Assembly: GCA_020532515.1 (NCBI GenBank)
Contig: JAJBAY010000010.1
Span: 1 to 37,039 of the forward strand
Length of the DNA stretch: 37,039 nt
Source: Candidatus Cloacimonadota bacterium
GTDB lineage: Bacteria; Cloacimonadota; Cloacimonadia; Cloacimonadales; Cloacimonadaceae
Direction: 5' to 3'
Position numbers and translations under genes: made by a program. Below the pieces are notes generated by a model. That model did not search any database, was not told where the DNA came from, and saw only the letters and a program-made list of their open reading frames with translations. Shown in pieces: positions 24,826 to 32,152 of the stretch (its first letter is position 1; every line of letters begins with the position of its first letter).

Positions 24826-25779
24826 TTATTTGTCTTCCATGATAGTGAGATTGCGCAGGCCGCTGTGCTCAAGATCGAGCGTGTCAAAGCGGGATGGCAT
24901 AGCTGAAAAGTATTTGCTATATATAATCTTGAGTGTATTCGATTCATCTTCCAAAGGGCTAAAATCCTGCATTTCGAAGAGCAGATCAAGCTTACCGGAA
25001 GGCTCCAGCTCGGCATATTGATAATCTACAGTGTACATGAGTTCATCATGATTATCAAAAAGACCCAGGATGAAGAAACCATTAATCTCTACATCCAGAC
25101 TGTTTTGCAAGCTTACAAAGACATCTGCGGGCACAGGGAGATTGCTCATATCATAAAGAAAGCATTCTTCGTCCGGAATGGGAACCACATAGATCTCGCT
25201 GCTGAGGCTAAAGGCATCCTCATCCAGCCAATTTCCGCTATAGCTTCTGGCAGAACGGAAACCGCCCCAGAAAGCCAGGGTTCTGTTTTCATATTCTTTC
25301 ATGCCGGGATCGTTTACCAGATAGGAAGAAGCTTGATTGGCGGGACCATCTTGTTTGACCACCAAAACCCAATGTGAGCGTCTTCCGGCCACTTTTACGA
25401 TCACTTTGTTGCCTTGCTCAAGTTCACTGGAAAGGAATTCCCAGTCATTATAGCGGGTACTTTGCGCTTGCAGCTCTATGCCCAGGCCATCTCCATCGAT
25501 GAGACCGGGGATTTGCCAGCGCATGTTGTTGCCGGAATAGCCGCCATTCGCTTGCAGCCACTCATTGAGTTTGTCCGGAGTGATATAGGGGTTCGAGGCT
25601 TCGGCATTCAGGAGCATTGAGAGGCAGGATAGCACGCAGCCGCTCCGGCCGATAGACGTACTCCGGCCCAGCTGCTCTGAATTCCAGCGAGCGTCGGTTT
25701 GTGAAAACCAACTGAATCCTATGGCATGGGTGCATAGGGCAAACAGCATAAAGCTGATAGTAATATTCATTCTTTTCAT
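24826..25779 (-). CDS. Secreted C39-like (papain-fold) cysteine peptidase
   Basis: With the ATG at 25779 the protein has 317 residues and a signal peptide of about 21. The Peptidase_C39-like pattern follows: Gln27 in SWFSQTDARW (oxyanion hole), nucleophile Cys48 in GRSGCVLSCLSMLL, His136 in SHWVLVV, and Asp157 in YLVNDPG. The last 130 residues are a beta-rich domain of unknown type, and there is no sorting domain. Unlike C39 domains of bacteriocin transporters it is free-standing and exported, so it probably cleaves extracellular or periplasmic peptides. I chose 25779 over the ATG at 25842 because AGAG lies upstream and the hydrophobic signal begins there. It lies 204 nt from the C25 gene with its own promoter-like element. 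Confidence 0.82.
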   Translation of the reverse strand: MKRMNITISFMLFALCTHAIGFSWFSQTDARWNSEQLGRSTSIGRSGCVLSCLSMLLNAEASNPYITPDKLNEWLQANGGYSGNNMRWQIPGLIDGDGLGIELQAQSTRYNDWEFLSSELEQGNKVIVKVAGRRSHWVLVVKQDGPANQASSYLVNDPGMKEYENRTLAFWGGFRSARSYSGNWLDEDAFSLSSEIYVVPIPDEECFLYDMSNLPVPADVFVSLQNSLDVEINGFFILGLFDNHDELMYTVDYQYAELEPSGKLDLLFEMQDFSPLEDESNTLKIIYSKYFSAMPSRFDTLDLEHSGLRNLTIMEDK

Positions 25780-25815
25780 GGGCATATTCTCTATTAAGTT
25801 ACATGCTATCATCAA

Positions 25816-25830
25816 ATTATGAAGCAAGAT
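25816..25830 (-). promoter_or_regulatory. Probable promoter -10 element of the C39-like gene
   Basis: The minus strand reads ATCTTGCTTCATAAT, identical at 14 of 15 positions to the element at 24686-24700, and lies 36 nt before the start at 25779. CATAAT would be the -10 hexamer. Confidence 0.45.
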
Positions 25831-25934
25831 ACCAAAGTGCAAGGCTACAGGAATCTGTCAATAATAATCTTTTATCAGGCCTTCCCATCTCGTCAATTGC
25901 AGTAGCCTCTCTGCATAGCATCCGCTAAAGATGC

Positions 25935-25971
25935 CGTGGAGATAAGAGGATTTTTTCCTGCTATCTCCACG
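25935..25971. repeat. 37-nt hairpin with adjacent arm copy
   Basis: CGTGGAGATA and TATCTCCACG pair perfectly (10 bp). A 2x2 mismatch and a further AGGA/TCCT stem lie inside, closed by a T-rich loop. Nine of ten bases of the right arm recur directly downstream (CATCTCCACG, 25974-25983). It could be the remnant of a small palindromic mobile element or a regulatory hairpin. Confidence 0.5.
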
Positions 25972-26338
25972 TCATCTCCACGACAACAAATGGGGTAGGA
26001 TAGTCTGGGCAGAGGATATAAGGATGTCTCTAGAAAATCGTAACATCATGACAGCCAATTTGCTCCAAGCTCTGAGACCTTATACTAAAGATACACCCTC
26101 TGAGAATGAAATACTCAGGCATCCATAGTAGCTAAAGTTATATCGATATAGCTCATTATAAACCTGATACCGCGTTCTTGGGAGGATGTCTGCAATTATT
26201 TCTCTTGCCAAAAATCGGGCATCTGCTTTTATGGTGTAAATAACCTGCGATGAGAGATACGTTCTGGCATCAAGGGTGGATAGCTCCTCCCACCAATGCC
26301 TCCACTGTATCAATTTTCGCCTGCCTAAGGAAGACAAA

Positions 26339-26611
26339 ATGCCCATAAAAAGACACGTAGTTACGATCGTAATCGACGATATCGGATCAGCCTTTCAGCC
26401 CGTGAGTGATCTCTTGCATAACCATGCCTCATATATTTTATTGAGAGTGGGTTACCCGATGCGGGATTGGGGGGCTTCAGTCATCTTTTTGGTGATGGAA
26501 ATGACTACTCCGGAGATGGGTGCTTTTTCCGGAAAACTGGGCATGATCCCAGGCCTAAAAGTGAAGACCCAAACACTGAGAATTGAACAAGGAGATAATA
26601 ATGAAGTTTAA
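26339..26611 (+). CDS. TM1266-family iron-only hydrogenase system regulator
   Basis: The 90-residue ACT-like protein matches the TM1266 family: HVVTIVIDDIGSAFQPVSDLLHNH, then ILLRVGYPMRDWGASVIFLVMEM, then GAFSGKLGMIPGLKVKTQTL. Members typically sit beside [FeFe]-hydrogenase genes or their maturases and are thought to be regulatory; the ligand is not established to my knowledge. I chose ATG 26339, preceded by AGGAAG with a 5-nt gap, because homology starts there. An in-frame ATG at 26276 lacks support. Its end overlaps the hydG start by 11 nt, so the two are co-translated. Confidence 0.88.
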   Translation: MPIKRHVVTIVIDDIGSAFQPVSDLLHNHASYILLRVGYPMRDWGASVIFLVMEMTTPEMGAFSGKLGMIPGLKVKTQTLRIEQGDNNEV

Positions 26612-28010
26612 CATCGAAGGACTCAAATCCTTTATTCCGGATGCCACCATCGAATCTCTGCTGGAAAGTGAAGCTAACGCTCCCGCCAGCAGAATCCGTG
26701 ACATCATCCAAAAATCACTGGATAAGAACAGATTGGATTCCGCGGAAACTGCGGCTCTGATCGGCGTAAAAGACCCCGAACTTAAAGCGATGATCATGGA
26801 AGGCGCTCATACACTCAAAGAACGCATTTATGGCAATCGCATCGTGCTTTTTGCCCCTCTGTATGTGGGTAATGAATGTATCAACGACTGCGTTTACTGC
26901 GGCTTTCGCATCTCGAATAAGGACTGCGATCGCAAGACCCTCACTCATCCTGAATTGGTAGAAGAAGCCAAAGCACTGGTGGATGTAGGTCACAAACGCC
27001 TGATCATGGTCTATGGCGAGCACCCGATGTACTCTCCTGAATACATAGCGGAAACAGTGCAGACTGTCTATGCTACCAAACACAATAACGGTGAGATTCG
27101 GCGTGTGAATATCAACGCTGCGCCCATGGATATCGAAGGCTTCCGCGTGGTCAAAGCTGCGGGAATCGGCACTTACCAGATCTTCCAGGAATCTTATCAT
27201 CAAAAGACTTACGAACAGCTACATCCCAGTGGCCCCAAGAGCAGTTTCTTGTGGAGACTGCATGGATTGGATCGCGCTATGAAGGCCGGAATTGATGATC
27301 TGGGCATCGGGGCGCTGATGGGGCTGCATGACTGGCGTTTTGAAGTGATGGGTCTCTTGTATCACACTATCCATCTGGAAGATACCTTCGGAGTAGGCCC
27401 GCATACCATCTCCTTCCCGCGCATCGAACCCGCAATCGGGACATCTTTTACCGATGCTCCGCCAGATAAAGTCTCCGATGAAGACTTTAAGCTCTTGGTC
27501 GCCATTCTGCGACTCAGCGTGCCCTATACAGGCTTGATTCTCACCGCTCGCGAACCTGTGGATGTCCGCAACGAAGTCCTGCGCTTTGGCGTATCCCAGA
27601 TCGACGCTGGTAGCTCTATCGGAGTGGGTGACTATTCCCATAAAGATGAAGAATCCCGCAAGAAATCCCAATTTGTTTTGGGCGATACCAGGTCTCTGGA
27701 CGACGTGATTTATGAACTGGCCCAGGGTGGATACATTCCCTCTTTCTGCACCTCTTGCTATCGCGCCGGACGCACCGGAGAGCACTTCATGGAATTTGCT
27801 ATTCCCGGTTTTGTGAAGCAATTCTGCACTCCCAATGCGCTGCTCACTTTCTCAGAATATCTGCATGATTATTCCAGCGAGCGTACCCTCAAGGCTGGTT
27901 TGAAACTTGTTGATTTTGAAGTCAGCCGCATTGAGGATCCTGCGATGAAGAAATCCGTAACGGCAAAATTAGAAGAGATGAAGGGCGGCAAGCGGGATCT
28001 GTTTTATTAA
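26601..28010 (+). CDS. hydG: [FeFe]-hydrogenase maturase HydG (radical SAM tyrosine lyase)
   Basis: HydG cleaves tyrosine with SAM chemistry to make the CO and CN- ligands of the [FeFe]-hydrogenase H-cluster. With ATG 26601 (AGGAG 6 nt upstream) it has 469 residues. The radical SAM cluster motif CX3CX2C is Cys93, Cys97, Cys100 in NECINDCVYCGF. The HydG-specific C-terminal CX2CX22C is Cys383, Cys386, Cys409 and binds the auxiliary cluster with the dangler iron. This motif separates it from ThiH, so the assignment is strong. Neither HydE, HydF nor a hydrogenase subunit is in the window; they must be elsewhere if the pathway works. It is followed by a hairpin shared with the convergent gene. Confidence 0.96.
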   Translation: MKFNIEGLKSFIPDATIESLLESEANAPASRIRDIIQKSLDKNRLDSAETAALIGVKDPELKAMIMEGAHTLKERIYGNRIVLFAPLYVGNECINDCVYCGFRISNKDCDRKTLTHPELVEEAKALVDVGHKRLIMVYGEHPMYSPEYIAETVQTVYATKHNNGEIRRVNINAAPMDIEGFRVVKAAGIGTYQIFQESYHQKTYEQLHPSGPKSSFLWRLHGLDRAMKAGIDDLGIGALMGLHDWRFEVMGLLYHTIHLEDTFGVGPHTISFPRIEPAIGTSFTDAPPDKVSDEDFKLLVAILRLSVPYTGLILTAREPVDVRNEVLRFGVSQIDAGSSIGVGDYSHKDEESRKKSQFVLGDTRSLDDVIYELAQGGYIPSFCTSCYRAGRTGEHFMEFAIPGFVKQFCTPNALLTFSEYLHDYSSERTLKAGLKLVDFEVSRIEDPAMKKSVTAKLEEMKGGKRDLFY

Positions 28011-28057
28011 GCGCTCGCAGCTATACAAACTGTAAACTAATTAGACAATGATAATAC

Positions 28058-28087
28058 AAGGCTCTTTGCCAGCAGGCAGAGAGCCTT
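28058..28087. terminator. Bidirectional hairpin between hydG and the CapA-like gene
   Basis: AAGGCTCT pairs with AGAGCCTT and an inner TGCC with GGCA, around a 4-nt AGCA loop, with one T-G pair between the two stems: a 13-bp stem in all. It lies 48 nt after hydG and touches the stop codon of the convergent gene. T-runs are short on both sides, so termination efficiency is uncertain. Confidence 0.6.
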
Positions 28088-31031
28088 ATTTCAAGAGGAT
28101 GGCTTTGCGGATGGCACTTTTGTCCCCGCAGTGGATTTTGATAAAGTGCAGACCGGAGGAGACCTTTCCGCCCCGTTGGTCACGTCCATCCCAGCTATAG
28201 CGATAGTGTCCGATAGGCAGCGTTTCATCCACCAAAGTGCGCAGTAATTGCCCTTTTACATTGTAAATCTTCAGGCTGGTATGAGCGTTTTGCGGCAAAT
28301 CAAAATCGATCGTAGTATCCGGATTGAAGGGATTGGGATAGATATTCAGCGGAATCTGCGCTACGGGCGGTGTGCGTTGCAGCCGCTGGGTCTGCTGCAG
28401 ATAATCAGTTTCCGTGATGCGGCAGCTCAGGGATTTCACCCCTTCGGCAGTGCGCAATTGAAACCAATAGTAATTATTGGGATGCATTACTTCACTGAGT
28501 GCGGTTGCTGGACTGTAGGGTGTCCATTCGATCAAGCCAACATTGTCAAACCAGGCCTGCGCGTCTCCCGTGTTGCCTCCTGCCACACTGAGTTGAATAT
28601 CAAAATACCAGGCATTGGCAGGCAGGGAGAGCTCTTGATAGTACCAGGTCCAGGGATTGGTGCCGATCAGATCTTCCGTAATGTTATAGCTTACCATGGG
28701 GGTATTGGAAATGCGTGAATTGTAGAATCTGACCTGTATATTGGCTGCAGCAGCGTTTTCGCTTCGTATCCAGCCATGCAGGGTGTAGGTTTTATCATTG
28801 TCATAGAGCTTGATCTTTTTTGAGATCGTGGCTGTGGCGCTTCCATAGGGATTTGCACTTAGCTGTGCAGCGCGCTCACCATCTACAGCATTGGCAGAAA
28901 ACTCTGGAACTGCCCACAAGGAGCAGCCTTCATCTTCAAAATTGCCATACCAGATCAATTCCGAACCCAGCCTCAGTTCCGCATCCTGCGCGGGCTGAAT
29001 CTCATTCACAGAACTGATGCTGCCATAGCGGGGCAGCTTGATGGGTCTGCTGATTTGCCAGCCCTCTTCAAGGGCATCAAAAGTGGTATTTGTCTCGAAA
29101 ACAGACTCTTGGGACGGCACATTTTCAGGCTCCAAGGGCACCCAAGCCGAAAGATCCTGCTTGTCCACTACCACCATGGTATCCAATTCGCGTGATTTCA
29201 TGGCTATATAATCCAGAATATAGATTCCCAATTGCCCAGTGGCAGGCTTCGGGATGTAAGCATCAATATAGACGGGTCTTACGTGATGATTACGAAAGCC
29301 ATCTGCATAGGCATCCGCATAGAGGATCATGGTATTCATGCACTCCGGATAGTCCAGATCAAAGACGAAATTGCCCAGAGAATGAGCGATTACCTTGCCA
29401 TTATAGAGCTCCAGGCCATGGATGATGTGGGGGTGATGCACCACTACTAGGTCTGCGCCGCTATCGATAGCAGTCTGCCGAATCTGCCGATCCCACTGAT
29501 GAGGGATATCGGAGCGGTATTGGTAATCCTCATCCTGAGTATCTCCCAGATAAGGATTGTTCTTGCCATAATCCGTGCCGGGCTCCAGCGAATACTCACT
29601 GCCAGCGTGTAATTCCACGATTTTGAGATCTGCCACACCCTCCACCGCATCGATCTGTTTCTGGATATAGTAAGGAGTCATATAGGCAAAACCAAATTTG
29701 TCAAAACCGGCATGTAGAAAGGGCTGAGCGTTGTTGTATTGGCCGGTGCGGTCGCTGCTTCTGAGAAAGGCGATGCTGAGACCTTTACGATTGATAAAGG
29801 CAGGCAGATTGGCTTCGTAGGCATTGGCCCCGGCTCCGCTGTATAAGATTCCATTGGCATCCAGCAGAGTTTGGGTTTGCTGCAAAGCGGGCAAGCCGTA
29901 ATCCAGGGTATGATTGTTGGCCAGACCCACGATATCGATTCCGGCAAAGACCAAACCGCTCACATTGGCTGGATTGCCCCGATAGGTCACGGATTTTGTA
30001 GGATGCCGAATGCCGGTATTTGCCAAAACCACTTCGAGATTGGCAGAAGTGACATCGGCAGCACCACCCAGCATAGAGAAAGTAGGGGCAAAGATTGAAT
30101 TTACACCATATTGCGGGATGATCTGGTTTTCATAGCGCCGGGCCAGCATCACATCCCCTACGAAATTCATGGTGAGCGGCAACGAGCTGGGTCCGGGGCT
30201 TATATTGACTTGGGTGGAGGCCAGGCCTAGCATTCCGCTCTCGTCGGTAAGGCGCAGGGTGACTGTATATTGATGCGCATCGGTGGCTTGGTAGATATGA
30301 AAGGGGGCTGCTTCTGTGCTGGTCTGCCCATCTCCAAAGCTCCAAAAATAGCTGAAAGTATCGCTATCAGGATCGTTGATGAGCGCTTCAAATTGCAGAC
30401 TTACCTGGCGTTGATTGATCCGGACCGGGCTCGTTGCCGAGATGCTCACCTGAGGAGGCACCGGTAGATCGGAAGTAACATTCATGATGCTGTCAAACCA
30501 GACAGAGCGGGGGTAAGTATTATCCAGATCAGAGACATAGATCAGGGATGTGAGCGTGGGATAGTAACCAAAGAAGGACTCCCAATCTGCGCCCACGGGC
30601 AGTCGGTATTCTTGCCAACTATAAGAGGGGAATGCGCCCTGATACACAGGAATCCACGCTTCCAGATCCAGGATCAAGGTACCGGAAATGCTGTAAAAGA
30701 GCTGATTTTCTCCATCGGAAAAGCCCATACCTTGCACATTGGCGCCACTCTGGCTGTAGGCTGCCATTGAGATCACTGTATTGATATCGGTGGGAATGGG
30801 GGAGACGCTTTGCTCTTTCCAGGTGTTTCCGCTCAAACAAAGAGAATATGCTGAAGCAGCGTGGGTATTTACGGAATCAAGATACCAGGCAGTAGGCTCA
30901 AGATCTTCATCAGCCCAGGATGTAAGGGTGAGCTCACCATCATCAAAATCTTCAATGACTATAGGGCGCATCTGGGCAGATAGTCCAAGGACGAAAAAGA
31001 GTATTAGTGCAGTAAAAGTAAGCTGACGCAT
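28086..31031 (-). CDS. Secreted CapA-type phosphoesterase fused to PKD, carbohydrate-binding-like and sorting domains
   Basis: The 981-residue protein has a signal peptide (about 20), a beta-rich N-domain (about 22-190), and a PKD domain (about 200-285; YFWSFGDGQTSTEAAP). A PGA_cap/CapA metallophosphoesterase-like domain follows (about 290-560; NFVGDVMLARR, NLEVVL, ANNHTLDYG, VVHHPHIIHGLELY, HSLGNFVFD). After a linker comes a CBM4/9-like jelly roll (about 690-800), then a type A sorting domain with IYPNPFNPDTT ending KAILLK. CapA proteins normally are membrane-bound factors of poly-gamma-glutamate capsule synthesis. Here the domain is exported with binding modules and no pgs partners, so a role in cell-surface polymer handling is more likely. 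GGAGG precedes the ATG. Catalysis is unproven. Confidence 0.88.
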   Translation of the reverse strand: MRQLTFTALILFFVLGLSAQMRPIVIEDFDDGELTLTSWADEDLEPTAWYLDSVNTHAASAYSLCLSGNTWKEQSVSPIPTDINTVISMAAYSQSGANVQGMGFSDGENQLFYSISGTLILDLEAWIPVYQGAFPSYSWQEYRLPVGADWESFFGYYPTLTSLIYVSDLDNTYPRSVWFDSIMNVTSDLPVPPQVSISATSPVRINQRQVSLQFEALINDPDSDTFSYFWSFGDGQTSTEAAPFHIYQATDAHQYTVTLRLTDESGMLGLASTQVNISPGPSSLPLTMNFVGDVMLARRYENQIIPQYGVNSIFAPTFSMLGGAADVTSANLEVVLANTGIRHPTKSVTYRGNPANVSGLVFAGIDIVGLANNHTLDYGLPALQQTQTLLDANGILYSGAGANAYEANLPAFINRKGLSIAFLRSSDRTGQYNNAQPFLHAGFDKFGFAYMTPYYIQKQIDAVEGVADLKIVELHAGSEYSLEPGTDYGKNNPYLGDTQDEDYQYRSDIPHQWDRQIRQTAIDSGADLVVVHHPHIIHGLELYNGKVIAHSLGNFVFDLDYPECMNTMILYADAYADGFRNHHVRPVYIDAYIPKPATGQLGIYILDYIAMKSRELDTMVVVDKQDLSAWVPLEPENVPSQESVFETNTTFDALEEGWQISRPIKLPRYGSISSVNEIQPAQDAELRLGSELIWYGNFEDEGCSLWAVPEFSANAVDGERAAQLSANPYGSATATISKKIKLYDNDKTYTLHGWIRSENAAAANIQVRFYNSRISNTPMVSYNITEDLIGTNPWTWYYQELSLPANAWYFDIQLSVAGGNTGDAQAWFDNVGLIEWTPYSPATALSEVMHPNNYYWFQLRTAEGVKSLSCRITETDYLQQTQRLQRTPPVAQIPLNIYPNPFNPDTTIDFDLPQNAHTSLKIYNVKGQLLRTLVDETLPIGHYRYSWDGRDQRGGKVSSGLHFIKIHCGDKSAIRKAILLK

Positions 31032-31183
31032 AATTCCTCCCAGAAAATAGATTATCTTTCAAAACAACATGCAATACCCGTTCCAGACGAGGAAACTATT
31101 TCGGTTGATGAGAGACATATGCAAGCTTTGGGGCCAAATCTGAATAAGACATTATGCTGTCGCTCAGGATCAGGAAAACTAAA

Positions 31184-32152
31184 CTAAACCACTCCAGCTC
31201 TGATCAAATCGTGCATGTGCAAGATGCCGGCAGCTTTTCCTTGGGAATCAAGCACAGGCAGCATCGTGATCGAGTGTTGCTCCATATATTTCAAAGCGCT
31301 TACGGCCAGTTCGTCTGCCAGGGTGTGTTTGGGATCCACGGTCATGCAGTCCTGGGCCACGTGTTTCAGCAGTGCATCGCCTTTCTTTTGCAATTGCCGG
31401 CGCAGATCGCCATCGGTGATGATTCCGCGCATCTGTCCACCAGCATCTTCCACTATCGTGCAGCCCAGCTTTTTAGTGGTCATTTCCAAAATGGCGTCAC
31501 TCATGGAGGTATCTGTCTGCACCCGGGGTAGCTCTTTGCCGCTGTGCATCAGGTCATTCACCTTGAGCAGCAGTCTTTTGCCGATCGCGCCTCCGGGATG
31601 AAAGCGGGCAAAATCGGTGAGCGAAAAATGCTTGTCTTTGAGCAGAGCGATGGCCAGGGCATCCCCCAAAGCCAAGGCTACTGTGGTACTGGCAGTGGGC
31701 ACCAGGCCGAGGGGTTCCAGATCGGGATCCACCTTGGTGCAGAGCACTGCGTCGGAAGCTTTGGCCAGTTGTGAATCCAGATTGCCGGTAAGGCTGATGA
31801 GGGGCACACCCATAAACTTGATAAAGGGGATGATAGCCAGCATTTCGTGGACATTACCGCTATTTGAGATGGCCAGCACCACATCCTGTTTGGCGAGCAT
31901 GCCCAGATCTCCGTGATTACCCTCTGCCGCGTGCAAGAAGATCGAGGAAGTGCCTGTGCTGGCAAGGGTCGCGGAGATTTTGCGGGCGATGATTCCGGAC
32001 TTACCGATGCCGCAAACTACTACCTTGCCTTGACAATTGGACAGATAAGCAAAGGCTTTGTCCAACTGCTCTTGATCGAGGTTTTCCGCCACCGTAGCGA
32101 TGGCGGAAGCCTCTTTTAATAGTTCAGCGCGTATATCTTCAATTCTGCTCAT
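31184..32152 (-). CDS. kdsD: Arabinose-5-phosphate isomerase (KpsF/GutQ family)
   Basis: It interconverts ribulose-5-phosphate and arabinose-5-phosphate, the first step of KDO synthesis for lipopolysaccharide. From ATG 32152 the protein has 322 residues: an N-terminal SIS domain (about 30-170) with GKVVVCGIGKSGIIARK, EGNHGDLGM and ISNSGNVHEM, then two CBS domains (about 200-322) with DLMHSGKELP, ITDGDLRR and a terminal LHMHDLI. The FHPGGAIGKRL segment is typical. The start overlaps thrS by 14 nt; ATGs at 32158 and 32185 are alternatives. No strong ribosome binding site is seen, consistent with coupling to thrS. It supports a diderm, LPS-making host. Confidence 0.92.
   Translation of the reverse strand: MSRIEDIRAELLKEASAIATVAENLDQEQLDKAFAYLSNCQGKVVVCGIGKSGIIARKISATLASTGTSSIFLHAAEGNHGDLGMLAKQDVVLAISNSGNVHEMLAIIPFIKFMGVPLISLTGNLDSQLAKASDAVLCTKVDPDLEPLGLVPTASTTVALALGDALAIALLKDKHFSLTDFARFHPGGAIGKRLLLKVNDLMHSGKELPRVQTDTSMSDAILEMTTKKLGCTIVEDAGGQMRGIITDGDLRRQLQKKGDALLKHVAQDCMTVDPKHTLADELAVSALKYMEQHSITMLPVLDSQGKAAGILHMHDLIRAGVV

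Larger units (their letters stand above)
25780..26338. other. Intergenic region between the C39-like gene and the hydG pair
   Basis: About 560 nt between divergent genes. It must carry promoters for both directions and holds a long hairpin with a nearby half-repeat (25935-25983). An 88-codon minus-strand frame at 26080-26346 has no ribosome binding site or recognisable motif and overlaps the next gene's start, so I do not call it. Confidence 0.5.

Noticed and set aside
26080-26346. 88-codon minus-strand frame upstream of the hydG pair
   Set aside because: No ribosome binding site, overlaps the TM1266-family start, and matches nothing I recognise.
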